Of a stretch of 7,019 nucleotides of DNA, positions 1 to 6,098 are shown piece by piece; positions within the stretch are counted from its first letter, which is position 1, and every line of letters starts with the position of its first letter. Origin of the DNA: Cyclobacteriaceae bacterium (lineage in GTDB: Bacteria > Bacteroidota > Bacteroidia > Cytophagales > Cyclobacteriaceae); contig DAOVVI010000077.1 in NCBI GenBank assembly GCA_030637245.1, positions 1 through 7,019 of the forward strand, in the 5' to 3' direction. Under the pieces are notes generated by a model. It was given only the letters and a program-made list of their open reading frames with translations, had not been told where the DNA came from and did no database searches. The position numbers were made by a program, and so were the translations under genes.

Positions 1-20
1 ATGGGGTGAATTAGTACATA

Positions 21-53
21 TTGACTATTGGGGATATTTTTTTAGTAAATTCG
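21..53 (+). promoter_or_regulatory. Candidate Bacteroidota-type promoter for the PASTA gene
   Basis: TAAATTCG at 46-53 matches the Bacteroidota -7 consensus TAnnTTTG at five of its six fixed positions and is followed by C, as is common. A TTG at 21-23 lies 22 bases upstream and could serve as the -33 element. The predicted transcript would start near 60, leaving a leader of about 35 bases before the ATG at 96. The leader has no purine-rich ribosome site, which is usual in this phylum. Bases 1-20 carry no recognisable gene. This is a pattern match only. Confidence 0.5.
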
Positions 54-95
54 CACCATTGAATAATATCAATTTAAAAAAGTTGTTTTAGCGGT

Positions 96-1010
96 ATGCT
101 GCAAAAAATCATTGGAATATTAAAGGAAAATTCATGGAAAACCTTCCTGTTGCATCTGGGTTTTATAGTAATAATTGTTGTGACCTTGATCCTTATTTTC
201 TTTTTTGTTTATCTGCCATCTACCACACGACATGGAGAAACTGTAACAGTACCTAATCTTGAAGGCATGTCGCTGCTTGATATGGATGATTTTCTAAAGA
301 AAAGACATTTGAATTATGAAGTTTCAGATAGCGGTTATTCTTCCCAATATCCTCCCCTCTCAATTCTGAAGCAATATCCTTTGGCCGGCTCTTACGTGAA
401 AGAGAAAAGAAAGATTTATCTGACAGTAAAGGCAAAACAACCTCAATCTGTAAATATGCCAGACCTTAAAGACGGATCATTAAAAAATGCTGAGTTGGTG
501 CTGAAAAGTTATGGATTGAAAAGAGGTATGATTACCTATAAACCGGATTTGGCATCTAATGCTGTCTTGGAGCAATTATTTGAAGGGAAAATTATTGAGC
601 GGGGCGACAGGATAAGACAGGGCTCAAAGATTGATTTAATAGTTGGGGATGGTTTGGGACGGAGAGTTTTTAGTGTCCCAAGGTTTATAGGTTTGCCAAT
701 TGATGAGGCTGATTTTTCAATTAAGGGCAGCGGATTAAATACGGGTAGTGTGATCATTAAAATAATCGATGAAGAAAAAATGCTGGAATTGGTAGAACTG
801 GCAAAAGAACTCGAAATTGATACAGCTACAATTATCAAATCTGGTCATGTATTTCAACAAAGACCTGAAATTGGAAAAGACATCCGCCTTGGTCAACAGG
901 TGGATTTATGGGTATGTAGCCTGGATGAAGAGGATAGCCTGCAGGTTCTGGAAAACTGGATGAATAATATTTATGAGGAATTACCACCAGATGAATCTGA
1001 TGAAGAATAA
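96..1010 (+). CDS. PASTA domain-containing single-pass membrane protein
   Basis: A 304-residue protein with a short cytoplasmic N-terminus, one membrane helix at about residues 17-40, and a periplasmic part made of three PASTA repeats at roughly 47-114, 118-186 and 191-274. The repeats show the typical opening (VPNLEGMS, MPDLKDGS, VPRFIGLP) and the closing 'P..G..V/I..G..I.L' pattern (YPLAGSYVKEKRKIYL; RPEIGKDIRLGQQVDL). The third repeat is longer because of a charged, probably helical insert at about 225-250. The C-terminus (275-304) is strongly acidic. PASTA domains in other bacteria sit on penicillin-binding proteins and Ser/Thr kinases and sense or bind cell-wall fragments. No kinase or transpeptidase domain is present here, so a cell-envelope binding or scaffolding role is an inference. 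The ATG at 96 gives a normal start just before the membrane anchor. The end overlaps the next gene. Confidence 0.9.
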   Translation: MLQKIIGILKENSWKTFLLHLGFIVIIVVTLILIFFFVYLPSTTRHGETVTVPNLEGMSLLDMDDFLKKRHLNYEVSDSGYSSQYPPLSILKQYPLAGSYVKEKRKIYLTVKAKQPQSVNMPDLKDGSLKNAELVLKSYGLKRGMITYKPDLASNAVLEQLFEGKIIERGDRIRQGSKIDLIVGDGLGRRVFSVPRFIGLPIDEADFSIKGSGLNTGSVIIKIIDEEKMLELVELAKELEIDTATIIKSGHVFQQRPEIGKDIRLGQQVDLWVCSLDEEDSLQVLENWMNNIYEELPPDESDEE

Positions 1011-2844
1011 AACTCATGATATTTTCATACTACTTACTTTGTTGTTGGGTATTTGTGATATTTCAATCGCCCAAATTACATTCAAACCTATTGAAGAAGC
1101 CGCAGAAGCCAAGAAGGAAAATTTAAGAACTGCCTCTTCAGGACGTGATAGCACACAGATCGAGCTTCCTTTTTGGGATGATTTTTCACGAACGACATAT
1201 CTTCCGGATACTACGCATTGGTTTGTTGAACCGGGGACATCCAATATTTCTGCAAGTCTTGGGATCGATCCGCCGACCGTAAATGTAGCGGTTTTCGATG
1301 GTTGGAATACACATGGCACGCCATACAGTTCAATGCAATTGGAAGAAGGAGCAGGTGATAGCCTCGTAAGTAAATTTATTGATTTATCTTCAATAAATCC
1401 TGCCCTGAGGGAAACAGTTTATATAAGCTTTTTCTGGCAAAAAGAAGGTAGAGGAGAAACTCCGGATGACCCGGATTCTATTCGATTGCAAATCATGAAT
1501 TCAGATAAAGACTGGATAACTATCTGGGGTAAGGCCGGTCTGGATGAAATGGAAACGAATATCTTTAAACAGGAGATTATTCAGGTTAGCGACATTTCTT
1601 TTTTCCATAATTACTTTCAGTTCCGGTTTCAGTCTTTTGGAAGATTGTCAGGAGGATTTGATACCTGGAATATCGATTATGTATATATGAATTATAATCG
1701 CATTCCAGATGATTTGGTTTTTGAGGATCGGGCCTTAACTACCCAACCAGGCTCATGGCTGACTCGTTTTTCGGCTATGCCATACGATCATTTTATCATC
1801 AATCTTGAGCAAAACCTTCAACCCGTAGAAGTTGCTGTTTATAATTTGGATGATCAGGTGCAACCGATCGAATATTATGCTTTGATCCGGGATTCAATAA
1901 AAATATATGATGAAATGAACCAGGGGACACCTCGGAATTTAGCTCCATTAGCAAGAACCGATATCACCTCAGAACCAATCGATCCTGATGCGTTTGATCA
2001 AAATGCCGATTCCATATCGCTAGTATTAGAAACTAAATTTTTTATCAATTCAGGCGATTCGGCAAATTGGTTTGATAAATACGACTTAAGAAGTAATGAT
2101 ACCACTACCAGTATTATCAAATTAGATGATGAACTGGCCTATGATGATGGTACAGCCGAGTGGGCTGCCGGACTTTCACAAAAAGCAGGGATGTTGGCAT
2201 ATCAATTTATTGTACCAAAAAGTGATGCTATTACGGCGCTTAAAATTTATTTCCCGGATTTTGCTCCATCCCCCGAAGGAAAAACCTTTACGATAATAAT
2301 TTGGGATGATTTATTTCAATACCGCCAGGGGAGGCTATTGACAGAACAGCATATTGTTCAAAAATCAACTGCTTTAAATCAATTTACAACCTATACATTT
2401 GGGCGACCGGTAGCCGTGTCCGATACATTTTATATTGGATATGAACAATCAGTTGATGATTTTTTTCCTATAGGATTGGATAAATACGGAAAGACTCAGG
2501 GTGGTAATATTTTTATAAATCTTGATGGCGTATGGGAACCATCAAATATTATTGATGGAAATTTAATGATACGGCCAGTTTTTGGATTCAAAAAAGCAGT
2601 TGGATTTGAGGATGAAATATTTAAAGATATAAAAATCTATCCCAATCCGAATGATGGTGTTTTTAATATCCAGGGAGAATTTGATCATGTTAAAGTCATA
2701 GATGTTTTGGGAAATATGATTTTGGAAATTGAGGGTGGCGAAATAGAAACAGAAGTTAAGCTTATACACCGGAAACATGGGTTGTACTTTTTAAAAATAA
2801 GAAAAAAAGGGATTTATAAAACTTTTAAATTTGTTATTAACTAA
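1000..2844 (+). CDS. Secreted protein with T9SS type A sorting domain
   Basis: I place the start at the ATG at 1000, giving 614 residues. It yields a clean signal peptide (MKNKTHDIF, then a hydrophobic core, cleavage after SIA before Gln25). In-frame ATGs at 973 and 991 would add nine or six polar residues in front. The mature part begins with a beta-sandwich region, about 56-231 ('LPFWDDFSR' to 'FDTWNIDYVYMN'), of the lectin/MAM-like kind common in secreted Bacteroidota proteins. A second beta-rich region is at about 376-530 ('YDDGTAEW', 'FYIGYEQ', 'IGLDKYG'). Residues 546-614 form the C-terminal sorting domain, starting IYPNPNDG and containing VIDVLGN and GLYFLKI. That domain directs export across the outer membrane by the type IX system and is normally cleaved. 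No catalytic motif is recognised, so the substrate or adhesive role is unknown. The start overlaps the PASTA gene by 11 bases in another frame. Confidence 0.88.
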   Translation: MKNKTHDIFILLTLLLGICDISIAQITFKPIEEAAEAKKENLRTASSGRDSTQIELPFWDDFSRTTYLPDTTHWFVEPGTSNISASLGIDPPTVNVAVFDGWNTHGTPYSSMQLEEGAGDSLVSKFIDLSSINPALRETVYISFFWQKEGRGETPDDPDSIRLQIMNSDKDWITIWGKAGLDEMETNIFKQEIIQVSDISFFHNYFQFRFQSFGRLSGGFDTWNIDYVYMNYNRIPDDLVFEDRALTTQPGSWLTRFSAMPYDHFIINLEQNLQPVEVAVYNLDDQVQPIEYYALIRDSIKIYDEMNQGTPRNLAPLARTDITSEPIDPDAFDQNADSISLVLETKFFINSGDSANWFDKYDLRSNDTTTSIIKLDDELAYDDGTAEWAAGLSQKAGMLAYQFIVPKSDAITALKIYFPDFAPSPEGKTFTIIIWDDLFQYRQGRLLTEQHIVQKSTALNQFTTYTFGRPVAVSDTFYIGYEQSVDDFFPIGLDKYGKTQGGNIFINLDGVWEPSNIIDGNLMIRPVFGFKKAVGFEDEIFKDIKIYPNPNDGVFNIQGEFDHVKVIDVLGNMILEIEGGEIETEVKLIHRKHGLYFLKIRKKGIYKTFKFVIN

Positions 2845-2887
2845 AATTTAGTTGTTGCTTGAAAAGGAGCGATTAATAAACACTTTA

Positions 2888-2922
2888 TTTTTAGCATATT
2901 AAATTTATTACCAACATATTTG
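2888..2922 (+). promoter_or_regulatory. Candidate promoter for fabH
   Basis: The 114-base gap between the secreted-protein gene and fabH contains CATATTTG at 2915-2922, matching TAnnTTTG at five of six fixed positions. A T-rich stretch (2888-2892) about 22 bases upstream is a weak -33 candidate. The spacing would give a leader of about 30 bases to the ATG at 2959. No convincing terminator hairpin for the upstream gene is visible in the gap. The assignment rests on similarity to the phylum consensus only. Confidence 0.35.
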
Positions 2923-2958
2923 CCGTCAAAAATTTCAGCAAGTAAAATACCTTAGCAT

Positions 2959-3948
2959 ATGGGATCGATAGTACCTGGTATCACAGCAGTAGGAGCGTAT
3001 TTACCTGATTATATTTTAACAAATCAGGAATTGGAAAAAATGGTGGATACCGATGATGAGTGGATCACAACCAGGACCGGAATCAAGGAACGAAGAATAC
3101 TAAAAGGAGAGAAACAGGGAACTTCTGTTATGGCTGTGAAGGCGCTTGAGCAACTCCTTGAAAAAAGTGGTACTGATCCAAAAGATTTAGATGCGGTTAT
3201 TTTAGCAACAATTACTCCTGACTATTTTTTCCCTACCACAGCTAACTTAGTTGCAACGGAGGTCGGAGCTGTAAATGCCTTTGGCTTTGATATGTTGGCG
3301 GCATGCTCGGGATTTATATTCGCTTTGGAAACTGGAGCAAACTATATCAGATCTGGAAATTACAAGAAAATTGCAGTCATTGGAGCGGATAAAATGTCCA
3401 GTATTGTTAATTATAAAGATCGGAATTCCTGCATATTATTTGGTGATGGTGCTGCCGGCGTAATGTTAGAGCCAAACGATGAGGGCTTGGGTATTTATGA
3501 TGCTATTATGCGTAGTGATTCAGTTGGTAAAGAACTAATCTATTTAAAAGGCGGAGGGTCTGTCAATCCTCCAACTCATGAAACCATTGATGCTGGGTTG
3601 CATCAATTTTTCCAGGATGGAAAAAGTGTTTTTAGATATGCGGTTACATCTATGGCCGGGGTTGCTGCTGAAATCATGAAAAAAAATAACTTGAAAGGAG
3701 AGGATATCGCTTATTTAGTACCTCATCAGGCAAACAAAAGGATCATTGATGCAACTGCCAAAAGAATGGGAGTTGGCCCTGAGAAAGTAATGCTGAATAT
3801 CCAATACTACGGAAATACAACAGCAGCTACCATTCCTTTATGCTTGTATGACTATGAAGATAAATTGAAAAAAGGCGATAATCTTGTACTGGCAGCTTTT
3901 GGTGGAGGATTCACATGGGGTTCGATGTACCTCAAATGGGCCTACTAA
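2959..3948 (+). CDS. fabH: Beta-ketoacyl-ACP synthase III (FabH)
   Basis: A 329-residue cytosolic condensing enzyme, full length for the family. It catalyses the first condensation of type II fatty-acid synthesis, joining an acyl-CoA primer to malonyl-ACP. The whole thiolase fold is present. The N-terminal signature (ITAVGAYLPDYILTN) is followed by DDEWITTRTGIKERRI, which contains the CoA-contacting Trp and Arg. The nucleophile is Cys116 in DMLAACSGF. His256 lies in VPHQANKRI and Asn286 in YYGNTTAATIP, completing the Cys-His-Asn triad. The glycine-rich C-terminal loop is FGGGFTWG (314-321). The gene stands alone, without the plsX or rpmF neighbours seen at many fabH loci, so it could be one of several FabH paralogues. 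Primer specificity (acetyl versus branched) cannot be read from the sequence with certainty. The stop codon overlaps that of the convergent dehydrogenase. Confidence 0.95.
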   Translation: MGSIVPGITAVGAYLPDYILTNQELEKMVDTDDEWITTRTGIKERRILKGEKQGTSVMAVKALEQLLEKSGTDPKDLDAVILATITPDYFFPTTANLVATEVGAVNAFGFDMLAACSGFIFALETGANYIRSGNYKKIAVIGADKMSSIVNYKDRNSCILFGDGAAGVMLEPNDEGLGIYDAIMRSDSVGKELIYLKGGGSVNPPTHETIDAGLHQFFQDGKSVFRYAVTSMAGVAAEIMKKNNLKGEDIAYLVPHQANKRIIDATAKRMGVGPEKVMLNIQYYGNTTAATIPLCLYDYEDKLKKGDNLVLAAFGGGFTWGSMYLKWAY

Positions 3949-4889
3949 TTTTTTGAATTGATAAATTCTTCAATATTCTGATAGACAATATCGATCAGCT
4001 TAGTTCTCGCTTCAATACTGGCCCAGGCATTATGAGGACTCAATACCAGTTTTTCACGATATTTTACATTGAGTAATGGGTTATCGGTTTTTATTGGTTC
4101 ATTTTCAAACACATCAATACAAGCGCCTCCAATTTGATCAGTGTCAATCGCTTCTGCTAACGCAAATTCATTAACAATTCCACCGCGACTTGCATTTACT
4201 AAAATAGCAGTTGACTTCATTAATGACAGTTGTTCGTTCGAGATCAGATTTCGTGTCCGCTCATTTAATGGAGCATGAATAGAAATTATATCTGATGTAG
4301 AAAGCAATTCCTCCAATGATAATTGAGGATATTCATTCCGGATATTCTTACCTGATGTAGAATAATATTTTACTTTGGCTTCAAAGCCTGAAGCTATTTT
4401 AGCCACTGTTTTTCCAATATTACCTAAGCCGATAATCCCAAAAATTTTATTGTGCAGCTCTGTAATTGGAGGCCCGTAATGTGTAAAAATATCACTCTGG
4501 GAGTATTTTCCGCTTTTTATATAAGAATCATAATAACTAAGCTGGTTGTAAAGTTGTAAAATGGATGCAATTGTATGCTGGGCAACACTATGAGAGCTAT
4601 AGCCCACAGCATTTTTAACTTCGATTCCCTTTTGCCTGGCTGTTTCAAGATCCACATTGTTCATTCCGGTAGCGCTTATACAAATAAGTTTAAGCCTGGG
4701 ACAATGCTTCATTACGTTTTTATCAATCACGACTTTATTTGTGATGATGATCTCTGCATCTGCAATCCGGGAAATTGTTTCCTTTGGTGATGTTGTCTCA
4801 TAAGAAATTACATTACCAAAATCTGATAATTTTTCGAGGTTTGGAATCTTGCCTAAGGTCTTGGCGTCCAGTATTACAATTTCCATCAT
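3945..4889 (-). CDS. D-2-hydroxyacid dehydrogenase (NAD-dependent)
   Basis: A 314-residue cytosolic oxidoreductase of the D-isomer-specific 2-hydroxyacid dehydrogenase family, which interconverts 2-oxoacids and D-2-hydroxyacids. The N-terminal substrate domain (1-100) carries ITNKVVID and ISATGMNNVDLE. The Rossmann domain has the nucleotide loop GLGNIG at 154-159. The catalytic set is complete: Arg235 in NASRGGIVNE, Glu264 in DVFENEP and His286 in LSPHNAWAS. The overall pattern (LDAKTLG at the start, SDIFTHYG in the middle) resembles the glycerate dehydrogenase/hydroxypyruvate reductase branch, but the exact substrate is not certain. Two ATG codons are in tandem; 4889 is the outer one and 4886 (313 residues) fits the family's usual start at least as well. 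A good promoter lies about 40 bases upstream. The gene converges on fabH with a 4-base stop overlap. Confidence 0.93.
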   Translation of the reverse strand: MMEIVILDAKTLGKIPNLEKLSDFGNVISYETTSPKETISRIADAEIIITNKVVIDKNVMKHCPRLKLICISATGMNNVDLETARQKGIEVKNAVGYSSHSVAQHTIASILQLYNQLSYYDSYIKSGKYSQSDIFTHYGPPITELHNKIFGIIGLGNIGKTVAKIASGFEAKVKYYSTSGKNIRNEYPQLSLEELLSTSDIISIHAPLNERTRNLISNEQLSLMKSTAILVNASRGGIVNEFALAEAIDTDQIGGACIDVFENEPIKTDNPLLNVKYREKLVLSPHNAWASIEARTKLIDIVYQNIEEFINSKN

Positions 4890-4929
4890 GAATTAGAATT
4901 GTATGATCATTTATTAAAAAATGAAAAAC

Positions 4930-4960
4930 CAAAGGTAAAGATCGAAAGAAAATAAAAAAA
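4930..4960 (-). promoter_or_regulatory. Promoter of the D-2-hydroxyacid dehydrogenase gene
   Basis: Read on the - strand, 4937-4930 is TACCTTTG, a perfect match to the Bacteroidota -7 element TAnnTTTG. A T-run at 4960-4957 lies about 20 bases upstream, where a -33 element would sit, although it lacks the G of the consensus TTTG. Transcription would start near 4924, giving a leader of roughly 35 bases. This is the best promoter match in the window and suggests the dehydrogenase is transcribed independently of the small lipoprotein gene upstream. Confidence 0.6.
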
Positions 4961-4984
4961 AGGATTATTAATTCAGATGCGCGA

Positions 4985-5149
4985 TTACTTTTTATGCTTT
5001 TTAGCATTCGGGTATTGGGTATGCCCGTATTGGATGGAATTATAATGTTTTAATTTCTTTTTTCCCTCGTAGCTATTGAATGAATACTTTGCCTTGCATG
5101 CTGAAAATGCAAATATTACTAATATTAAAAGTGCAATTATATTTTTCAT
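4985..5149 (-). CDS. Small lipoprotein, 54 residues, function unknown
   Basis: Read on the - strand from the ATG at 5149 to TAA at 4987-4985. The N-terminus (MKNIIALLILVIFAFSACKA) is a textbook lipoprotein signal: one Lys, a hydrophobic core and a lipobox-like FSAC with the lipidated Cys at residue 18. The mature peptide would be only 37 residues, basic and rich in Lys, Tyr and His, ending NAKKHKK. A purine-rich GAGAGAAAA sits just before the ATG and could help ribosome binding. A weak -7 candidate (TACATTTA, 5172-5165) lies upstream. The gene is on the same strand as the dehydrogenase, 95 bases ahead of it, with a separate promoter between them. I do not recognise a family. Lack of Lys or Arg after the Cys+1/+2 positions cannot be claimed, since Lys19 follows directly. 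The signal peptide is the main support that it is real. Confidence 0.6.
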   Translation of the reverse strand: MKNIIALLILVIFAFSACKAKYSFNSYEGKKKLKHYNSIQYGHTQYPNAKKHKK

Positions 5150-5338
5150 TTTTTCTCTCGATTGTAAATGTAAAATTAGATAAAATCCAATGTTTTATTT
5201 GTTAAAAAATGGTTCGAATAGCATGTAAGTCAGGTTTAAACGTCCCTTTACAGTATTTAGAAATTGCAGAATTCGTTATTCATGCTAGTTGTTATTAAAT
5301 CTTTTTTTTAAACAATTTGTAACCTGTTTGACTTAATA

Positions 5339-5431
5339 TTTTGGAAGACCTCTATTAAATTGCCGTTAATCCCTTCATAAGAAAAAGGCAGAATTGAGAC
5401 GTAAATAGGGATTAATAGAAGTCTTCTAAAA
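5339..5431. repeat. Long imperfect inverted repeat, 20-base arms
   Basis: The left arm 5339-5358 and right arm 5412-5431 are reverse complements at 18 of 20 positions. One of the two differences (5343/5427) becomes a G-U pair in RNA. The arms share the core GAAGAC / GTCTTC and end in TCTATTAA / TTAATAGA. The 53-base interior contains TTAATCCC (5366-5373), which pairs exactly with GGGATTAA (5408-5415); the right arm can therefore pair with either of two left-hand partners, 11 bases apart. The right arm also holds a near-palindrome TAGAAG-T-CTTCTA (5416-5428). No poly-U tract follows on the + strand, so it is not a standard terminator. It could be an operator, an RNA structure or a small mobile-element remnant. 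Confidence 0.65.
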
Positions 5432-5450
5432 AATGTAAAATAGCTTTTAA

Positions 5451-5469
5451 TTCTTTTGCACTATATTTA
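5451..5469 (+). promoter_or_regulatory. Weak promoter candidates for the barrel-protein operon
   Basis: Two overlapping -7-like sequences lie 25-40 bases before the ATG at 5493: TTCTTTTG at 5451-5458 and TATATTTA at 5462-5469. Each matches five of six fixed positions of TAnnTTTG. Neither has a clear -33 element. If one is real, the right arm of the inverted repeat would fall immediately upstream, about where a regulator could act. Confidence 0.3.
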
Positions 5470-5492
5470 TAAATGGTTTTTAATTTAAGTGT

Positions 5493-6092
5493 ATGAGAAC
5501 ATTTATTTCAATGACCCTTTTATTAAGTTGTTTGCTATTAAAAGCGCAGGATCCTGTGATATTTGTAGAAGACAGTCTTCAATTGAATCGTGAAAGAAAT
5601 TTTCAATTATATATTGCTCCTGCCTATAGCGTTAATCAATTTGTTGGAACCGGTGCTTCATTTGCCGGAATTCATTTAGGATTGATTTCCCGGGATAGAA
5701 TAGATGTTAATGTTTCCTATTCAAAAATTGTTGATAATTTTAAAAAACAGATCATCTTTCCTTCATTGCATACATATGATCAAACTAACTATGGCCTTCA
5801 TGGTCAGTATTCTTTTTTCAATAAAAGCATTCGGCCTCATGTAGGATTGGGTGTGCAATATGGCGTAGTATCCTGGAAGCCGGAAAATAATTCAAATGAT
5901 ACATTTACAGACCATGTTTATATTTATAATGTCTTTCTTGGAGTAAAATGGCTTATAAATAGGACATTTGCTCTTCAGGCAAATGCGGGTTATAATTTTA
6001 CTCAGGATGTAGAGATCATTGGTTTGGAATCTAATGATTATGAAGGCTTTAAAGCTGATGTACAGTTGAAAATAAGAATTTTAAATTTTTAA
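5493..6092 (+). CDS. Outer-membrane beta-barrel protein, about 8 strands
   Basis: A 199-residue protein with a signal peptide (MRTFISMTLLLSCLLLKA, cleavage before Gln19, typical of this phylum). The mature part is a run of alternating amphipathic beta strands. I see about eight, roughly at 36-46, 55-64, 68-80, 94-108, 114-127, 140-155, 158-169 and 185-199. It ends in an aromatic residue after an alternating strand (LKIRILNF), as outer-membrane barrels do. GLGVQYG and LGVKWLINRTFALQANAGYNF resemble OmpW/opacity-type small porins and the generic Bacteroidota 'outer membrane beta-barrel' family. I cannot assign a substrate. Cys13 lies inside the hydrophobic core and is not a convincing lipobox. 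The stop codon is 5 bases before the next gene, so the two probably form an operon. Confidence 0.8.
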   Translation: MRTFISMTLLLSCLLLKAQDPVIFVEDSLQLNRERNFQLYIAPAYSVNQFVGTGASFAGIHLGLISRDRIDVNVSYSKIVDNFKKQIIFPSLHTYDQTNYGLHGQYSFFNKSIRPHVGLGVQYGVVSWKPENNSNDTFTDHVYIYNVFLGVKWLINRTFALQANAGYNFTQDVEIIGLESNDYEGFKADVQLKIRILNF

Positions 6093-6098
6093 GAGGAG
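6091..6098 (+). promoter_or_regulatory. Shine-Dalgarno-like site abutting the GTG start
   Basis: AAGAGGAG begins inside the TAA stop of the barrel gene and ends on the G of the proposed GTG start at 6098. It is the most Shine-Dalgarno-like sequence before any gene in this window, but the spacing to GTG is essentially zero. This is unusual and leaves the exact start uncertain. Re-initiation by ribosomes finishing the upstream gene is plausible. Confidence 0.35.

Larger units (their letters stand above)
5150..5492. other. AT-rich non-coding region between divergent genes
   Basis: This 343-base stretch separates the leftward small lipoprotein from the rightward barrel protein and has stop codons in all frames. 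It holds the upstream region of both genes, an 8-base palindrome GTTTAAAC at 5234-5241, a 7-base inverted pair TAGCATG (5219-5225) / CATGCTA (5281-5287), and a 10-base pairing of 5227-5236 with 5321-5334 that needs a 4-base bulge. The prominent inverted repeat at 5339-5431 is listed separately. No gene remnant or known RNA family is recognised. Confidence 0.6.

Noticed and set aside
2563..2778. 71-codon - strand ORF inside the T9SS-protein gene
   Set aside because: It is antisense to the recognisable sorting domain and has no features of its own.
3954..3967. Hairpin GAATT-GATA-AATTC just after the fabH stop as a terminator
   Set aside because: The stem is five AT-rich pairs without a following T-tract and lies within the dehydrogenase coding sequence.
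4813..5007. 64-codon open frame on the - strand across the dehydrogenase start
   Set aside because: It overlaps both the dehydrogenase start with its promoter and the end of the small lipoprotein gene, and its protein has no recognisable domain. The flanking genes explain the sequence better.
4994..5007. Hairpin ATGCT-TTTT-AGCAT as a possible terminator
   Set aside because: It lies inside the small lipoprotein coding region, has only a 5-base stem of mixed composition, and no T-run follows on either strand in the right orientation.
5209..5298. 29-codon + strand ORF starting at ATG 5209
   Set aside because: No signal peptide, ribosome site or family resemblance. The length is expected by chance.
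5219..5334. Short inverted pairs (TAGCATG/CATGCTA and the bulged pairing of 5227-5236 with 5321-5334) as an RNA gene
   Set aside because: The pairings are short, overlap without forming one nested structure, and are within what AT-rich DNA yields by chance. They are noted only as part of the non-coding region.
5493..5549. Possible lipobox at Cys13 of the barrel protein
   Set aside because: The Cys is in the middle of the hydrophobic core with more hydrophobic residues after it. Cleavage before Gln19 fits a standard signal peptide better.
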